From contig NZ_JOFJ01000003.1 of the NCBI RefSeq assembly GCF_000718255.1, forward strand, positions 310,001-374,000: a DNA stretch of 64,000 nucleotides, given 5' to 3'. The notes beneath the pieces were generated by a model that made no database searches, was not told where the DNA came from, and saw only the letters and a program-made list of their open reading frames with translations. Shown here in pieces: positions 33,253 to 40,345 of the stretch (position 1 is the first letter of the stretch; every line of letters starts with the position of its first letter). The DNA is from Spirillospora albida. GTDB taxonomy: Bacteria; Actinomycetota; Actinomycetes; Streptosporangiales; Streptosporangiaceae. Made by a program: the position numbers and the translations under genes.

Positions 33253-34194
33253 GTGCGCGCCATGCTGATCGCCAACCCCAAGGCGACCTCGACCTCCCGG
33301 CGGGTCCGCGACGTCCTCATCCGGGCGTTCACCGGCGACATCGACCTCGTCCTCGCCGAGACGGCCCACCGCGGCCACGCCGCCGAGCTGGCGGGGCAGG
33401 CGGCCGCGGAGAACTACGACGTCGTGATCGCCCTCGGCGGCGACGGCACCGTGAACGAGGCGGTGAACGGGCTGCTCGCCGACGGCCCGTCCCCGGACCT
33501 GCCGGCGCTGGCCGTCCTGCCGTCCGGGAGCGCGAACGTGTTCGCCCGCGCCCTCGGCCTCCCCGGGGACCCCGTCGGCGCGACCCGCTCCGTTTTGGAG
33601 GCGCTCCGCGCCGGACGGCACCGGACGGTCGGTCTGGGCACGGCCGCGCTCGACGACGGCTCCGATCGCTACTTCACCTTCTGCGCGGGCGTCGGCCTGG
33701 ACGCGGAGGTCGTCCGCGAGGTGGAGCGCGCCCGCGGGACCGGCGCGAAGGCGGATCCGTCGCTCTATGTGCGCACCGCCTTCCGGCATTTCTTCACCGG
33801 GACGGAACGGCGCCGGCCCCCGCTGACGCTGGAAGTCCCGGGCCGCCCGCCGAAAGCGGGGCTGTTCCTCGCGTTCATCTCGAATACGTCGCCGTGGACT
33901 TTCATGGGGCCGATCCCGGTGAATCCGAGCCCCCGCGCGCACTTCACCCGGGGCCTCGACGTGTTCGGAATGCGCTCGCTCGACATGGGGCCGACGCTCG
34001 GCGCGGTCGCGCAGATGCTCACCGCCCGTGGCCGTCCCGTGCAGGGCCGCCGGGTGGTGAACGTGCACGATGCGGCGGAGGTCACATTGCGCGCCGACCG
34101 TCCGATGGCCTTTCAGCTCGACGGCGAGTACCTCGGTGAACAGGCGCACATCACGTTCCGATCCGTCCCGAAGGCGATACGCATCGTCATATGA
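33253..34194 (+). CDS. diacylglycerol kinase family lipid kinase
   Basis: 313 residues. GTG at 33253 is preferred because TAGCCT (33240-33245) lies seven bases before it, fitting a leaderless transcript; ATG at 33262 is an alternative. Motifs: LIANPKATS at the N-terminus, nucleotide-binding VVIALGGDGTVNEAVNGL, and VLPSGSANVFARALGLP. The C-terminal lipid-binding part has FCAGVGLDAEVV and FQLDGEYLG. DgkB/YegS-like enzymes phosphorylate diacylglycerol or related lipids at the membrane. It precedes whiB1. Confidence 0.9.
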   Translation: MRAMLIANPKATSTSRRVRDVLIRAFTGDIDLVLAETAHRGHAAELAGQAAAENYDVVIALGGDGTVNEAVNGLLADGPSPDLPALAVLPSGSANVFARALGLPGDPVGATRSVLEALRAGRHRTVGLGTAALDDGSDRYFTFCAGVGLDAEVVREVERARGTGAKADPSLYVRTAFRHFFTGTERRRPPLTLEVPGRPPKAGLFLAFISNTSPWTFMGPIPVNPSPRAHFTRGLDVFGMRSLDMGPTLGAVAQMLTARGRPVQGRRVVNVHDAAEVTLRADRPMAFQLDGEYLGEQAHITFRSVPKAIRIVI

Positions 34195-34266
34195 GTGCGC
34201 GACCGCGCTCCGTTAACGACAAAGCAACGCGGCCGACCCACTGATGTGACACAACCGACACCCATA

Positions 34267-34288
34267 CTTTGAGAATCCTTTCTCAAAG
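34267..34288. promoter_or_regulatory. inverted repeat CTTTGAGAA-TCCT-TTCTCAAAG
   Basis: A perfect 9-bp inverted repeat with four-base loop, 75 bases after the lipid kinase stop and about 200 bases before whiB1. It is AT-richer than its surroundings and has no T tail, so it may be an operator rather than a terminator. Confidence 0.4.
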
Positions 34289-34428
34289 CTCTTGCGTCGT
34301 CCCCGGCCGCCCTGACACGCTCAAAGTGCGTCCGGCCGACCGGGTACAACGTCGTCAGCCCAGGTCACGGCGCCGTCGAACAACAATCCCCGAATCCGGC
34401 CACCGCCGGCCTCCGGGCGTTCGCGACA

Positions 34429-34444
34429 TGTGAAACCGTTCACA
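34429..34444. promoter_or_regulatory. perfect CRP-type site upstream of whiB1
   Basis: TGTGA-AACCGT-TCACA matches the CRP consensus TGTGA-N6-TCACA at all ten positions and lies 42 bases before the whiB1 ATG. A weaker site TGTGACACAACCGACA is at 34245-34260. In Mycobacterium tuberculosis whiB1 is known to be controlled by the cAMP receptor protein Rv3676 through tandem sites. Confidence 0.7.
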
Positions 34445-34486
34445 AGAGTGGAATGACTCCACCACCCCGACGAAGGAGTGGACCGC

Positions 34487-34774
34487 ATGGACTGGCGCCA
34501 CCGCGCAGCCTGCCGTGACGTGGACCCCGAGCTGTTCTTCCCCATCGGCAACACCGGCCCGGCGATTCTGCAGATCGAAGAGGCCAAGCAGGTCTGTCGC
34601 CGCTGCGACGTGACCGACGCCTGCCTCCGCTGGGCCCTGGAATCCGGCCAGGACTCGGGCGTATGGGGCGGAATGGGCGAGGACGAGCGACGCGCCCTGA
34701 AGCGCCGCCAGCGCCGCCTGGCGACGACGCAGGCGCGTCCGAGCGGTGCCCTCGGCGTCGGGCGCGGTGTTTGA
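34487..34774 (+). CDS. whiB1: WhiB1-type Fe-S transcriptional regulator
   Basis: 95 residues; ATG at 34487 has GGAG eight bases upstream. Cluster ligands Cys9, Cys37, Cys40 and Cys46 (CRRCDVTDAC) and the GVWGG turn (58-62) are intact, with a basic C-terminal tail (RRALKRRQRRLATTQ) for DNA contact. The sequence DWRHRAACRDVDPELFFP is the WhiB1/WblE signature. It binds a 4Fe-4S cluster that reacts with nitric oxide and it interacts with SigA. As in mycobacteria, the neighbour is a divergent-to-convergent PdtaS-type kinase gene. CRP control is likely. Confidence 0.96.
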   Translation: MDWRHRAACRDVDPELFFPIGNTGPAILQIEEAKQVCRRCDVTDACLRWALESGQDSGVWGGMGEDERRALKRRQRRLATTQARPSGALGVGRGV

Positions 34775-34972
34775 TTGCGTCGCCTTCGGCGTCGGGCGCT
34801 AGAACGCCCTCCTTCTACGGGCGCCGCGGTGCGATCGCTGCATCGCTTCGACTCGCCGAGGGCTCGCTGCGCGATCAGGTTCTCGCTTCGCTCGAACCTG
34901 GCTTCGCTCGCGATCGCTAGGGTTCCGGTCGTTGACAGCTGGGCCGCCGGTTGAGCATGTCGCACCTCTTTG
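34775..34972. other. low-complexity intergenic stretch with GCGATCGC palindromes
   Basis: About 200 bases made of short repeated words: CTTCGCTCG-type words, GGCGTCGGGCGC twice (near 34753 and 34788), and GCGATCGC at 34831-34838 and 34910-34917. No coding potential of its own is convincing. It separates whiB1 from the terminator at 34973. Confidence 0.5.
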
Positions 34973-35000
34973 AGCGCCCGCAGCATTCGCTGCGGGCGCT
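34973..35000. terminator. terminator between whiB1 and pdtaS
   Basis: AGCGCCCGCAG (34973-34983) and CTGCGGGCGCT (34990-35000) form an 11-bp stem with loop CATTCG, followed by TTG on the plus strand. It lies between convergent genes. Confidence 0.75.
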
Positions 35001-35007
35001 TTGCGTT

Positions 35008-36648
35008 CTAGGGGCGGGCCGGGCGGTGGTGCTGGTCCAGGGAGATGTCGACGATCACCTGGGTGCCGCCGCCCTCCCTCGGGTTGAAGTCGAGGCGGCC
35101 GCCCAGCTCGCCGACGATGAGGGTGCGGACGATCTGCAGCCCCAGGCTGTTGCTGCTCTCCACGTCGAAGTCCGGGGGCAGGCCGCGGCCGTTGTCGGTG
35201 ACGGCGACGATCAGGCGGCGCCCCGAGGGGGCGTCCTGGCTCTGCCGGGGTTCGTGGTCGCCGGGACCGTGCAGCTCGCCCCAGGCGGGGGTGGCGCCGG
35301 GGGCATGCCCCTCGCCGTAGCGGTGCGCCTCGACCTCCAGGGTCCCGTTGCGGTTGGCGAGGCCGTGTTCGAGGGCGTTCTGGAGGAGTTCCGTCAGGGC
35401 CATCGCGAGCGGCGTGGCGATCTCGGCCGGAAGGACGCCGAAGTTGCCGATGCGCTTCGGGATCACCCTCGTCTCGGGGGTGGACACCTCCCCCGCCATC
35501 ATGATCACGCGGTCCGCGATGTCGTCGAAGTCGATCAGCTCGTCCGGGGTCAGGGACAGGGTCTCGTGGACGATCGCGATCGACCCGACCCGGCGGACCG
35601 CCTCGTCCAGCGCCGCCCTCCCCTCCGGAATCCGCAGGCGGCGGGCCTGGAGGCGGAGCAGCGCCGCGACCGTCTGCAGGTTGTTCTTGACCCGGTGGTG
35701 GATCTCCCGGATCGTCGCGTCCTTCGTCATGAGCTCGCGGTCCCGCCAGCGCAGCTCCGTCACGTCGCGGCACAGGACGATGGCGCCGATGCGGGTCCCG
35801 CCCACCACGAGGGGGATCGTCCGCAGCTGCATGACCGAGCCGCGCGCCTCCACCTCGACCTCGCGCGCCGCGCGGCCGGACAACACGACGCTCAGCGCCT
35901 CCTCCATCGGCTCGCCGGTGTCGCACAGGTCAGCGGTGGTCCGGCCGAGCGCCTCCCCCACCAGGTCGGCCGGATGGCCGAGGCGCCGGTACGCCGACTG
36001 CGCGTTCGGGCTCGCGTAGATCACCTTGCCGGTGCGGTCGAGCCGCATCAGCCCGTCGCCGACGCGCGGCGAGCGGACCATGTTCGGCTCCTCGCCCGGC
36101 ACCGGGAAGCAGCCCTCGGAGATCATCGTGGCGAGGTCGCTGGCGCTCTGCAGGTACGTCAGCTCCAGGCGGGACGGGGTGCGCGCCGAACTGAGGTTCG
36201 TGCTCCGCTGGATCACCCCGAGGACCTTCGCGCCGCGCCGCACCGGGATCGACTCCTCCCGGACGGGGATGCCGCTGCCCCATTCGGGGTCGCCCTCCCG
36301 GACGATCCGGCGCTCCCGCCACGCCACGTCGATCAGGCCGCGGCGGCCCGTCCGGACGACCTTGCCGACGAGGTCCTCGGGGTACGCGGTCGGGCCGGTA
36401 GTGGGCCGCATCTGCGCGATCGCGACCCAGCCGGGGACGTCCGCGCCCGTGTCGACCCGCCGCCGGCGGCGGCCGGGCTCGTCCTCGGGGGGCAGGATCT
36501 CGGCTGAGCGGAGCGGCACCCACAGCAGGAGGTCGGCGAACGACAGGTCGGCGAGGAGCTGCCAGTCCGACACCAGCGCGTGCAGCCACTCCAGGTCGGC
36601 CTCGGTGAGGTCCGTGTGATCGCGGACCAGATCGGTCAAGGTAGGCAC
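35008..36648 (-). CDS. pdtaS: PdtaS-type two-component sensor histidine kinase
   Basis: 546 residues from GTG at 36648, which aligns with the N-terminus of mycobacterial PdtaS (TLTDLVRDHTDL); an ATG six codons upstream is possible. A GAF-like domain (about 15-170), a PAS domain (about 195-310, DGLMRLDRTGKVIYASPNA) and a HisKA_2 domain with EIHHRVKNNLQTVAALLRLQ follow. The ATPase has N box LTELLQNALEHG and G box DNGRGLPPDF. Soluble, no membrane helix. In mycobacteria PdtaS phosphorylates the RNA-binding regulator PdtaR; that partner is not in the window. Confidence 0.93.
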   Translation of the reverse strand: MPTLTDLVRDHTDLTEADLEWLHALVSDWQLLADLSFADLLLWVPLRSAEILPPEDEPGRRRRRVDTGADVPGWVAIAQMRPTTGPTAYPEDLVGKVVRTGRRGLIDVAWRERRIVREGDPEWGSGIPVREESIPVRRGAKVLGVIQRSTNLSSARTPSRLELTYLQSASDLATMISEGCFPVPGEEPNMVRSPRVGDGLMRLDRTGKVIYASPNAQSAYRRLGHPADLVGEALGRTTADLCDTGEPMEEALSVVLSGRAAREVEVEARGSVMQLRTIPLVVGGTRIGAIVLCRDVTELRWRDRELMTKDATIREIHHRVKNNLQTVAALLRLQARRLRIPEGRAALDEAVRRVGSIAIVHETLSLTPDELIDFDDIADRVIMMAGEVSTPETRVIPKRIGNFGVLPAEIATPLAMALTELLQNALEHGLANRNGTLEVEAHRYGEGHAPGATPAWGELHGPGDHEPRQSQDAPSGRRLIVAVTDNGRGLPPDFDVESSNSLGLQIVRTLIVGELGGRLDFNPREGGGTQVIVDISLDQHHRPARP

Positions 36649-36722
36649 GCGACCATCATCGCCCATCCGTTTTGTCGGACCGGCCGCTCCCCCGTCCGGC
36701 GCCACCTGGCAGGATGCCGGGC

Positions 36723-37892
36723 ATGACCGCAGGCGCTGACCCGCTGGCGCGGCTCCGGCAGGCGACCGCGCGGCGCACCGCGGCGGGCCTCCGCCGGACG
36801 CTGCGCCCCCGCCCGCCCCGTCCCGGGCTCGTCGACCTGGCGTCCAACGACTATCTCGGCCTCGCCGGCGACCCCCGCCTGGTCGAGGCCGCCGTCGCCG
36901 CCGCCCGCGCGTGGGGGACGGGCGCCACGGGGTCGCGCCTGGTCACCGGCACCACCGAACTGCACGCCGAGCTCGACGGGCGGCTCGCCGCGTTCTGCGG
37001 GTCTGCGGCCGGGCTCGTCTTCTCGTCCGGCTTCCTGGCCAATCTCGGCGCGATCGCCGCCCTCGCCGGCCCCGGCACGCTGGTGGTGTCCGACCAGGTC
37101 AACCACGCCTCGATCGTGGACGCGTGCCGCCTCTCGCGGGCCCGGGTGGTGATCGTCCCGCATCGGGACACCGCCGCCGTCGAGGAGGCGCTGCGGGGGC
37201 GCGACGAGGACCACGCGCTCGTCGTCACCGACGCGGTCTTCTCCGTGGACGGCGACGTCGCCCCCCTGCGGGACCTGCACCGGACGGCCCGCGCCCACGG
37301 GGCCCTCCTCGTGGTCGACGAGGCGCACGCCCTCGGCGTCGTCGGCGAGGACGGCCGGGGCGCCGTCCACGCGGCGGGCCTGGCCGGCGAGCCCGACGTC
37401 GTCCTCACCCTCACCCTGTCGAAGTCGCTGGCGTCCCAGGGCGGCGCGGTGCTCGGCGCCCCCGAGGTGATCGAGACGCTGGTCGACACGGGCCGCGCGT
37501 TCATCTTCGACACCGGCCTGAACCCGCCCGCGCTGGGCGCGGTGCTCGCCGCGCTCGACGTCCTGGAATCCGAGCCGGAACTGCCGGGACGCGCCCGGGA
37601 GCGCGCCCTCCGGATGGCCGAGATCGCGGCCGGTTCCGGCCTGGAGACCGCCGCCCCGGCCGCCGCGGTCGTCCCCGTCTTCCTCGGCGAGCCGCACGCG
37701 GCGCTGCGTGCCGCGGAGATCTGTGCTGATCACGGGTTCCGTGTCGGATGCTTCCGCCCGCCGTCGGTCCCGAAGGGCCGCGCCTGCCTCCGGCTCACCG
37801 CGCGCGCCACCGTCGGCGAGTCCGACCTCACAGCCCTCGGCACCGCCCTGACAGAAGTCTCACGCTCTACCGGTCGTAGTCTTCACGAATAA
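36723..37892 (+). CDS. bioF: 8-amino-7-oxononanoate synthase
   Basis: 389 residues. PLP-dependent alpha-oxoamine synthase: LASNDYLGLAG, GATGSRLVTGTTELHAELD, SDQVNHASIVDACRLSRA, VVDEAHALGVVG and the PLP lysine in LTLSKSLASQGGAVLG. It condenses pimeloyl-thioester with alanine in biotin synthesis. ATG at 36723 is seven bases after CAGGAT (36710-36715), consistent with a leaderless transcript. bioB and bioD are 4.3 kb further on the other strand; bioA is not in the window. Confidence 0.95.
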   Translation: MTAGADPLARLRQATARRTAAGLRRTLRPRPPRPGLVDLASNDYLGLAGDPRLVEAAVAAARAWGTGATGSRLVTGTTELHAELDGRLAAFCGSAAGLVFSSGFLANLGAIAALAGPGTLVVSDQVNHASIVDACRLSRARVVIVPHRDTAAVEEALRGRDEDHALVVTDAVFSVDGDVAPLRDLHRTARAHGALLVVDEAHALGVVGEDGRGAVHAAGLAGEPDVVLTLTLSKSLASQGGAVLGAPEVIETLVDTGRAFIFDTGLNPPALGAVLAALDVLESEPELPGRARERALRMAEIAAGSGLETAAPAAAVVPVFLGEPHAALRAAEICADHGFRVGCFRPPSVPKGRACLRLTARATVGESDLTALGTALTEVSRSTGRSLHE

Positions 37893-37929
37893 CATCGGGG
37901 GAAACCGATGATGAACGTGAGGAGATGCC

Positions 37930-38733
37930 GTGACGGAGGTCAGGGGCGGGCCCCGGCACGGGGGCGGATACGAGCGGCCTGCGCTCAGTGACCTGGGCAA
38001 GCACCACTCCAGCCAGGCGCCCCGCATCCCCAAGTACTACAAGCTCAAGGAACTGCTCGTCGAGCTGATCCAGTCGCTTCCTCCCGGCAGCCCCCTGCCC
38101 CCCGAGCGGACCCTCGCCGAGAAGTACGAGACGTCCCGGACGACCGTCCGGCAGGCCCTCGCGGAACTCGTCGTGGAGGGACGTCTCCAGCGCATCCAGG
38201 GCAAGGGGACGTTCGTCGCGAAACCGAAGGTGTCGCAGGAGCTCCAGCTCGTCAGCTACACCGAGGACATGCGCCACCACGGCCTCCGCCCGGAGACCCG
38301 CATCCTGGAGGCCGGCTACGTCAGCGCCGACGAGCGCCTCGCCACCCTTCTCGGGATCCGGCCGGGCGGGCGCGTCCTGCGCATCCACCGCCTCCGCCTC
38401 GCCGACGGCGAGCCCATGTCGATCGACACGTCCCACCTGCCGGCGCGCCGCTTCCCCGGCCTGCGCCGCGAGCTCCCCCGCCACCTCTCCCTGTACGAGA
38501 CGCTCGCCACGGCCTACGACGTCCACCTGACGGAGGCCGAGGAGACGATCGAGACCGTCCTCGCCACCCCCCACGACGCGCAGCTCCTGGGCGTGGACGT
38601 CGGCCTTCCCATGCTCCTTCTCTCCCGGCACGCCTTCGACTCGACCGGCCAGCCGGTCGAATGGGCGCAGTCCCTGTACCGGGGCGACCGCTACAAGTTC
38701 ATCACCCGCCTCCGCCGCGGCGACCACCGGTAG
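37930..38733 (+). CDS. dasR: GntR/HutC family regulator, DasR-like
   Basis: 267 residues from GTG with GAGGAG upstream. The N-terminal wHTH has PKYYKLKELLVELI, PPERTLAEKYETSRTTVRQALAELVVEGRLQRIQGKGTF. The UTRA domain has LVSYTEDMRHHGLRPE, VLRIHRLRLADGEPMSIDTS and EAEETIETVLATP. These segments follow Streptomyces DasR closely. DasR represses N-acetylglucosamine uptake and utilisation genes and many development genes, and releases DNA on binding glucosamine-6-phosphate. No GlcNAc genes or dre sites are evident in this window, so the local context gives no extra support. Confidence 0.85.
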   Translation: MTEVRGGPRHGGGYERPALSDLGKHHSSQAPRIPKYYKLKELLVELIQSLPPGSPLPPERTLAEKYETSRTTVRQALAELVVEGRLQRIQGKGTFVAKPKVSQELQLVSYTEDMRHHGLRPETRILEAGYVSADERLATLLGIRPGGRVLRIHRLRLADGEPMSIDTSHLPARRFPGLRRELPRHLSLYETLATAYDVHLTEAEETIETVLATPHDAQLLGVDVGLPMLLLSRHAFDSTGQPVEWAQSLYRGDRYKFITRLRRGDHR

Positions 38734-38805
38734 CGACGCTCCGGAGCGGGGCGCGTCGGAAGGCGGCCCGACCCGTCGGTCTCCCGATCGAGCCCGCGCG
38801 ACCGC

Positions 38806-39423
38806 TCAGGCCGGGGACCCGGGTGCCGCGTGGTGGAGCATGGGGGTGATGATGCGGGCGATGACGTCGGCCAGGTCGGTGAGCGGCCGGTCCGAGCCGC
38901 TCTCGATCTCGGCCAGGGCGAGTTCGTTCACGGCGGCCATCGCCGCCATCATCTCGTGGACGGGCATCGGGCGCGGCACGGCGTGGCCCCTGGTCCGCTC
39001 AAGCTGGGCCCAGACCGCCGTGCAGTAGTCGAGGAGCACCTGGCGGCGTGCCTCCAGGCCGCGGTGGCCGAGGCCGTAGATGTCCATGTAGTGCGCGCGC
39101 GTGAGGGCGGGTTCACCGTCGAGCAGGGCGAGGAACGCGTGCATGGCCCGGCGCAGCGCGTCCGCCGAGGAGCCCTCCTGCTCGATGGCGGTGGCGATCG
39201 TCGCCGCCGCGCGCGCGCTGGCGATCTTGTAGAGGTCGAGGAACGCGTCGTCCTTGCCCGGGTAGACGCGGTAGAAGTCCCGTTTGGAGACGCCGGCGCG
39301 CTCGACGATGTCGCCGATGGTGGTCGCGGCCAGGCCCTTGTCGGTGATGGCGGACGCCAGACCGGCCAGCAGCCGCCGCCGGAACCCGTCCAGCCGCCGC
39401 TCACCGGCGCGCGCATCGCTCAA
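38806..39423 (-). CDS. TetR family transcriptional regulator
   Basis: 205 residues. TTG at 39423 is the start because GGGAGG lies six bases before it; the longer frame would run through the operator palindrome. The HTH is GLAATTIGDIVERAGVSKRDFYRVYPGKDDAFL. The C-terminal ligand domain is helical and unremarkable. It diverges from an SDR/acyl-CoA dehydrogenase pair, and an 18-bp palindrome in the shared promoter region is the probable operator, so it likely represses both directions in response to an acyl-type ligand. Confidence 0.9.
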   Translation of the reverse strand: MSDARAGERRLDGFRRRLLAGLASAITDKGLAATTIGDIVERAGVSKRDFYRVYPGKDDAFLDLYKIASARAAATIATAIEQEGSSADALRRAMHAFLALLDGEPALTRAHYMDIYGLGHRGLEARRQVLLDYCTAVWAQLERTRGHAVPRPMPVHEMMAAMAAVNELALAEIESGSDRPLTDLADVIARIITPMLHHAAPGSPA

Positions 39424-39454
39424 CGAAGCCTCCCGGTCTGGCGCGGACCCCGAT

Positions 39455-39472
39455 TGGTACCGTACGGTACCA
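39455..39472. promoter_or_regulatory. 18-bp palindromic TetR operator
   Basis: TGGTACCGTACGGTACCA is its own exact reverse complement. It lies 32 bases before the TetR TTG and 46 bases before the SDR ATG. A second, imperfect half-related site (GGTAACGGCCGGTACC) is at 39478-39493. Confidence 0.75.
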
Positions 39473-39518
39473 TCCCCGGTAACGGCCGGTACCACGGCGG
39501 CCCCGAAAAGGAGACGGC

Positions 39519-40313
39519 ATGACCGACGTCCACGCCAGCACGAGCGCGCAGCTGTTCGACCTGACCGGGAAGAGCGCCGTCGTCACCGGCGGAACCCGCG
39601 GGATCGGGATGATGATGGCCCGCGGGCTGCTCATGGCCGGTGCCCGGGTGTGGATCAGCTCCCGCAAGGCGGACGCCTGCGAGCAGGCCCGCGCGGAGCT
39701 GTCCGAGTACGGCGAAGTGCACGCCGTTCCCGCCGACCTCTCCCGCGAGGACGAGTGCCTGCGACTTGCCGAGGAGGTCACCGCCGCGGCCCCCGAGCTG
39801 CACATCCTGGTGAACAACGCCGGCGCCACGTGGGGCGAGCCGCTGGAGACGTTCCCGGAGTCGGCGTGGGACAAGGTCCTCGACCTCAACCTCAAGTCGC
39901 CGTTCTTCCTCGTCCGCGCGTTCCTGCCCGCGCTGCGGGCCGCCGCGACCGCCGACGACCCGGCGCGCGTCATCAACGTGGGCAGCATCGACGGCATCCA
40001 CGTGCCGATCCTGCCCACGTACGCGTACTCGTCCAGCAAGGCGGCGGTGCACCAGCTGACCCGCCACCTGGCCAAGGAGCTCGGCCCGCAGTCCATCACC
40101 GTGAACGCGGTCGCGCCGGGGCCGTTCCCGTCCAAGATGATGGCCGCGACGCTGGACGCGTTCGGCGACGAGATCGCCGCCTCCGCGCCGCTGCGCCGCA
40201 TCGGCCGTCCGGACGACATGGCGGGCGTCGCCGTCTACCTGGCGAGCCGCGCGGGCGCCTACGTGACCGGCGCCGTCATCCCCGTCGACGGGGGCATCGC
40301 CACCACGGCCTGA
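39519..40313 (+). CDS. SDR family oxidoreductase (FabG/RhlG-like)
   Basis: 264 residues. TGGTRGIG is the NADP(H)-binding motif, VNNAGATWG the second conserved block, and the catalytic triad is in NVGSIDG and YAYSSSK. The C-terminal GAVIPVDGG is standard. Probably a 3-oxoacyl reductase or alcohol dehydrogenase. ATG follows AAAAGGAG. First gene of a TetR-controlled pair with the acyl-CoA dehydrogenase downstream (32-base gap). Confidence 0.9.
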   Translation: MTDVHASTSAQLFDLTGKSAVVTGGTRGIGMMMARGLLMAGARVWISSRKADACEQARAELSEYGEVHAVPADLSREDECLRLAEEVTAAAPELHILVNNAGATWGEPLETFPESAWDKVLDLNLKSPFFLVRAFLPALRAAATADDPARVINVGSIDGIHVPILPTYAYSSSKAAVHQLTRHLAKELGPQSITVNAVAPGPFPSKMMAATLDAFGDEIAASAPLRRIGRPDDMAGVAVYLASRAGAYVTGAVIPVDGGIATTA

Positions 40314-40345
40314 CGCCGTCCGCCCCTCACCTGTTGGGAGAACCG

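Noticed and set aside
37893..37929. DasR-responsive (dre) site near dasR
   Set aside because: No match to the TGGTCTAGACCA-type sequence was seen here or in other promoter regions of the window.
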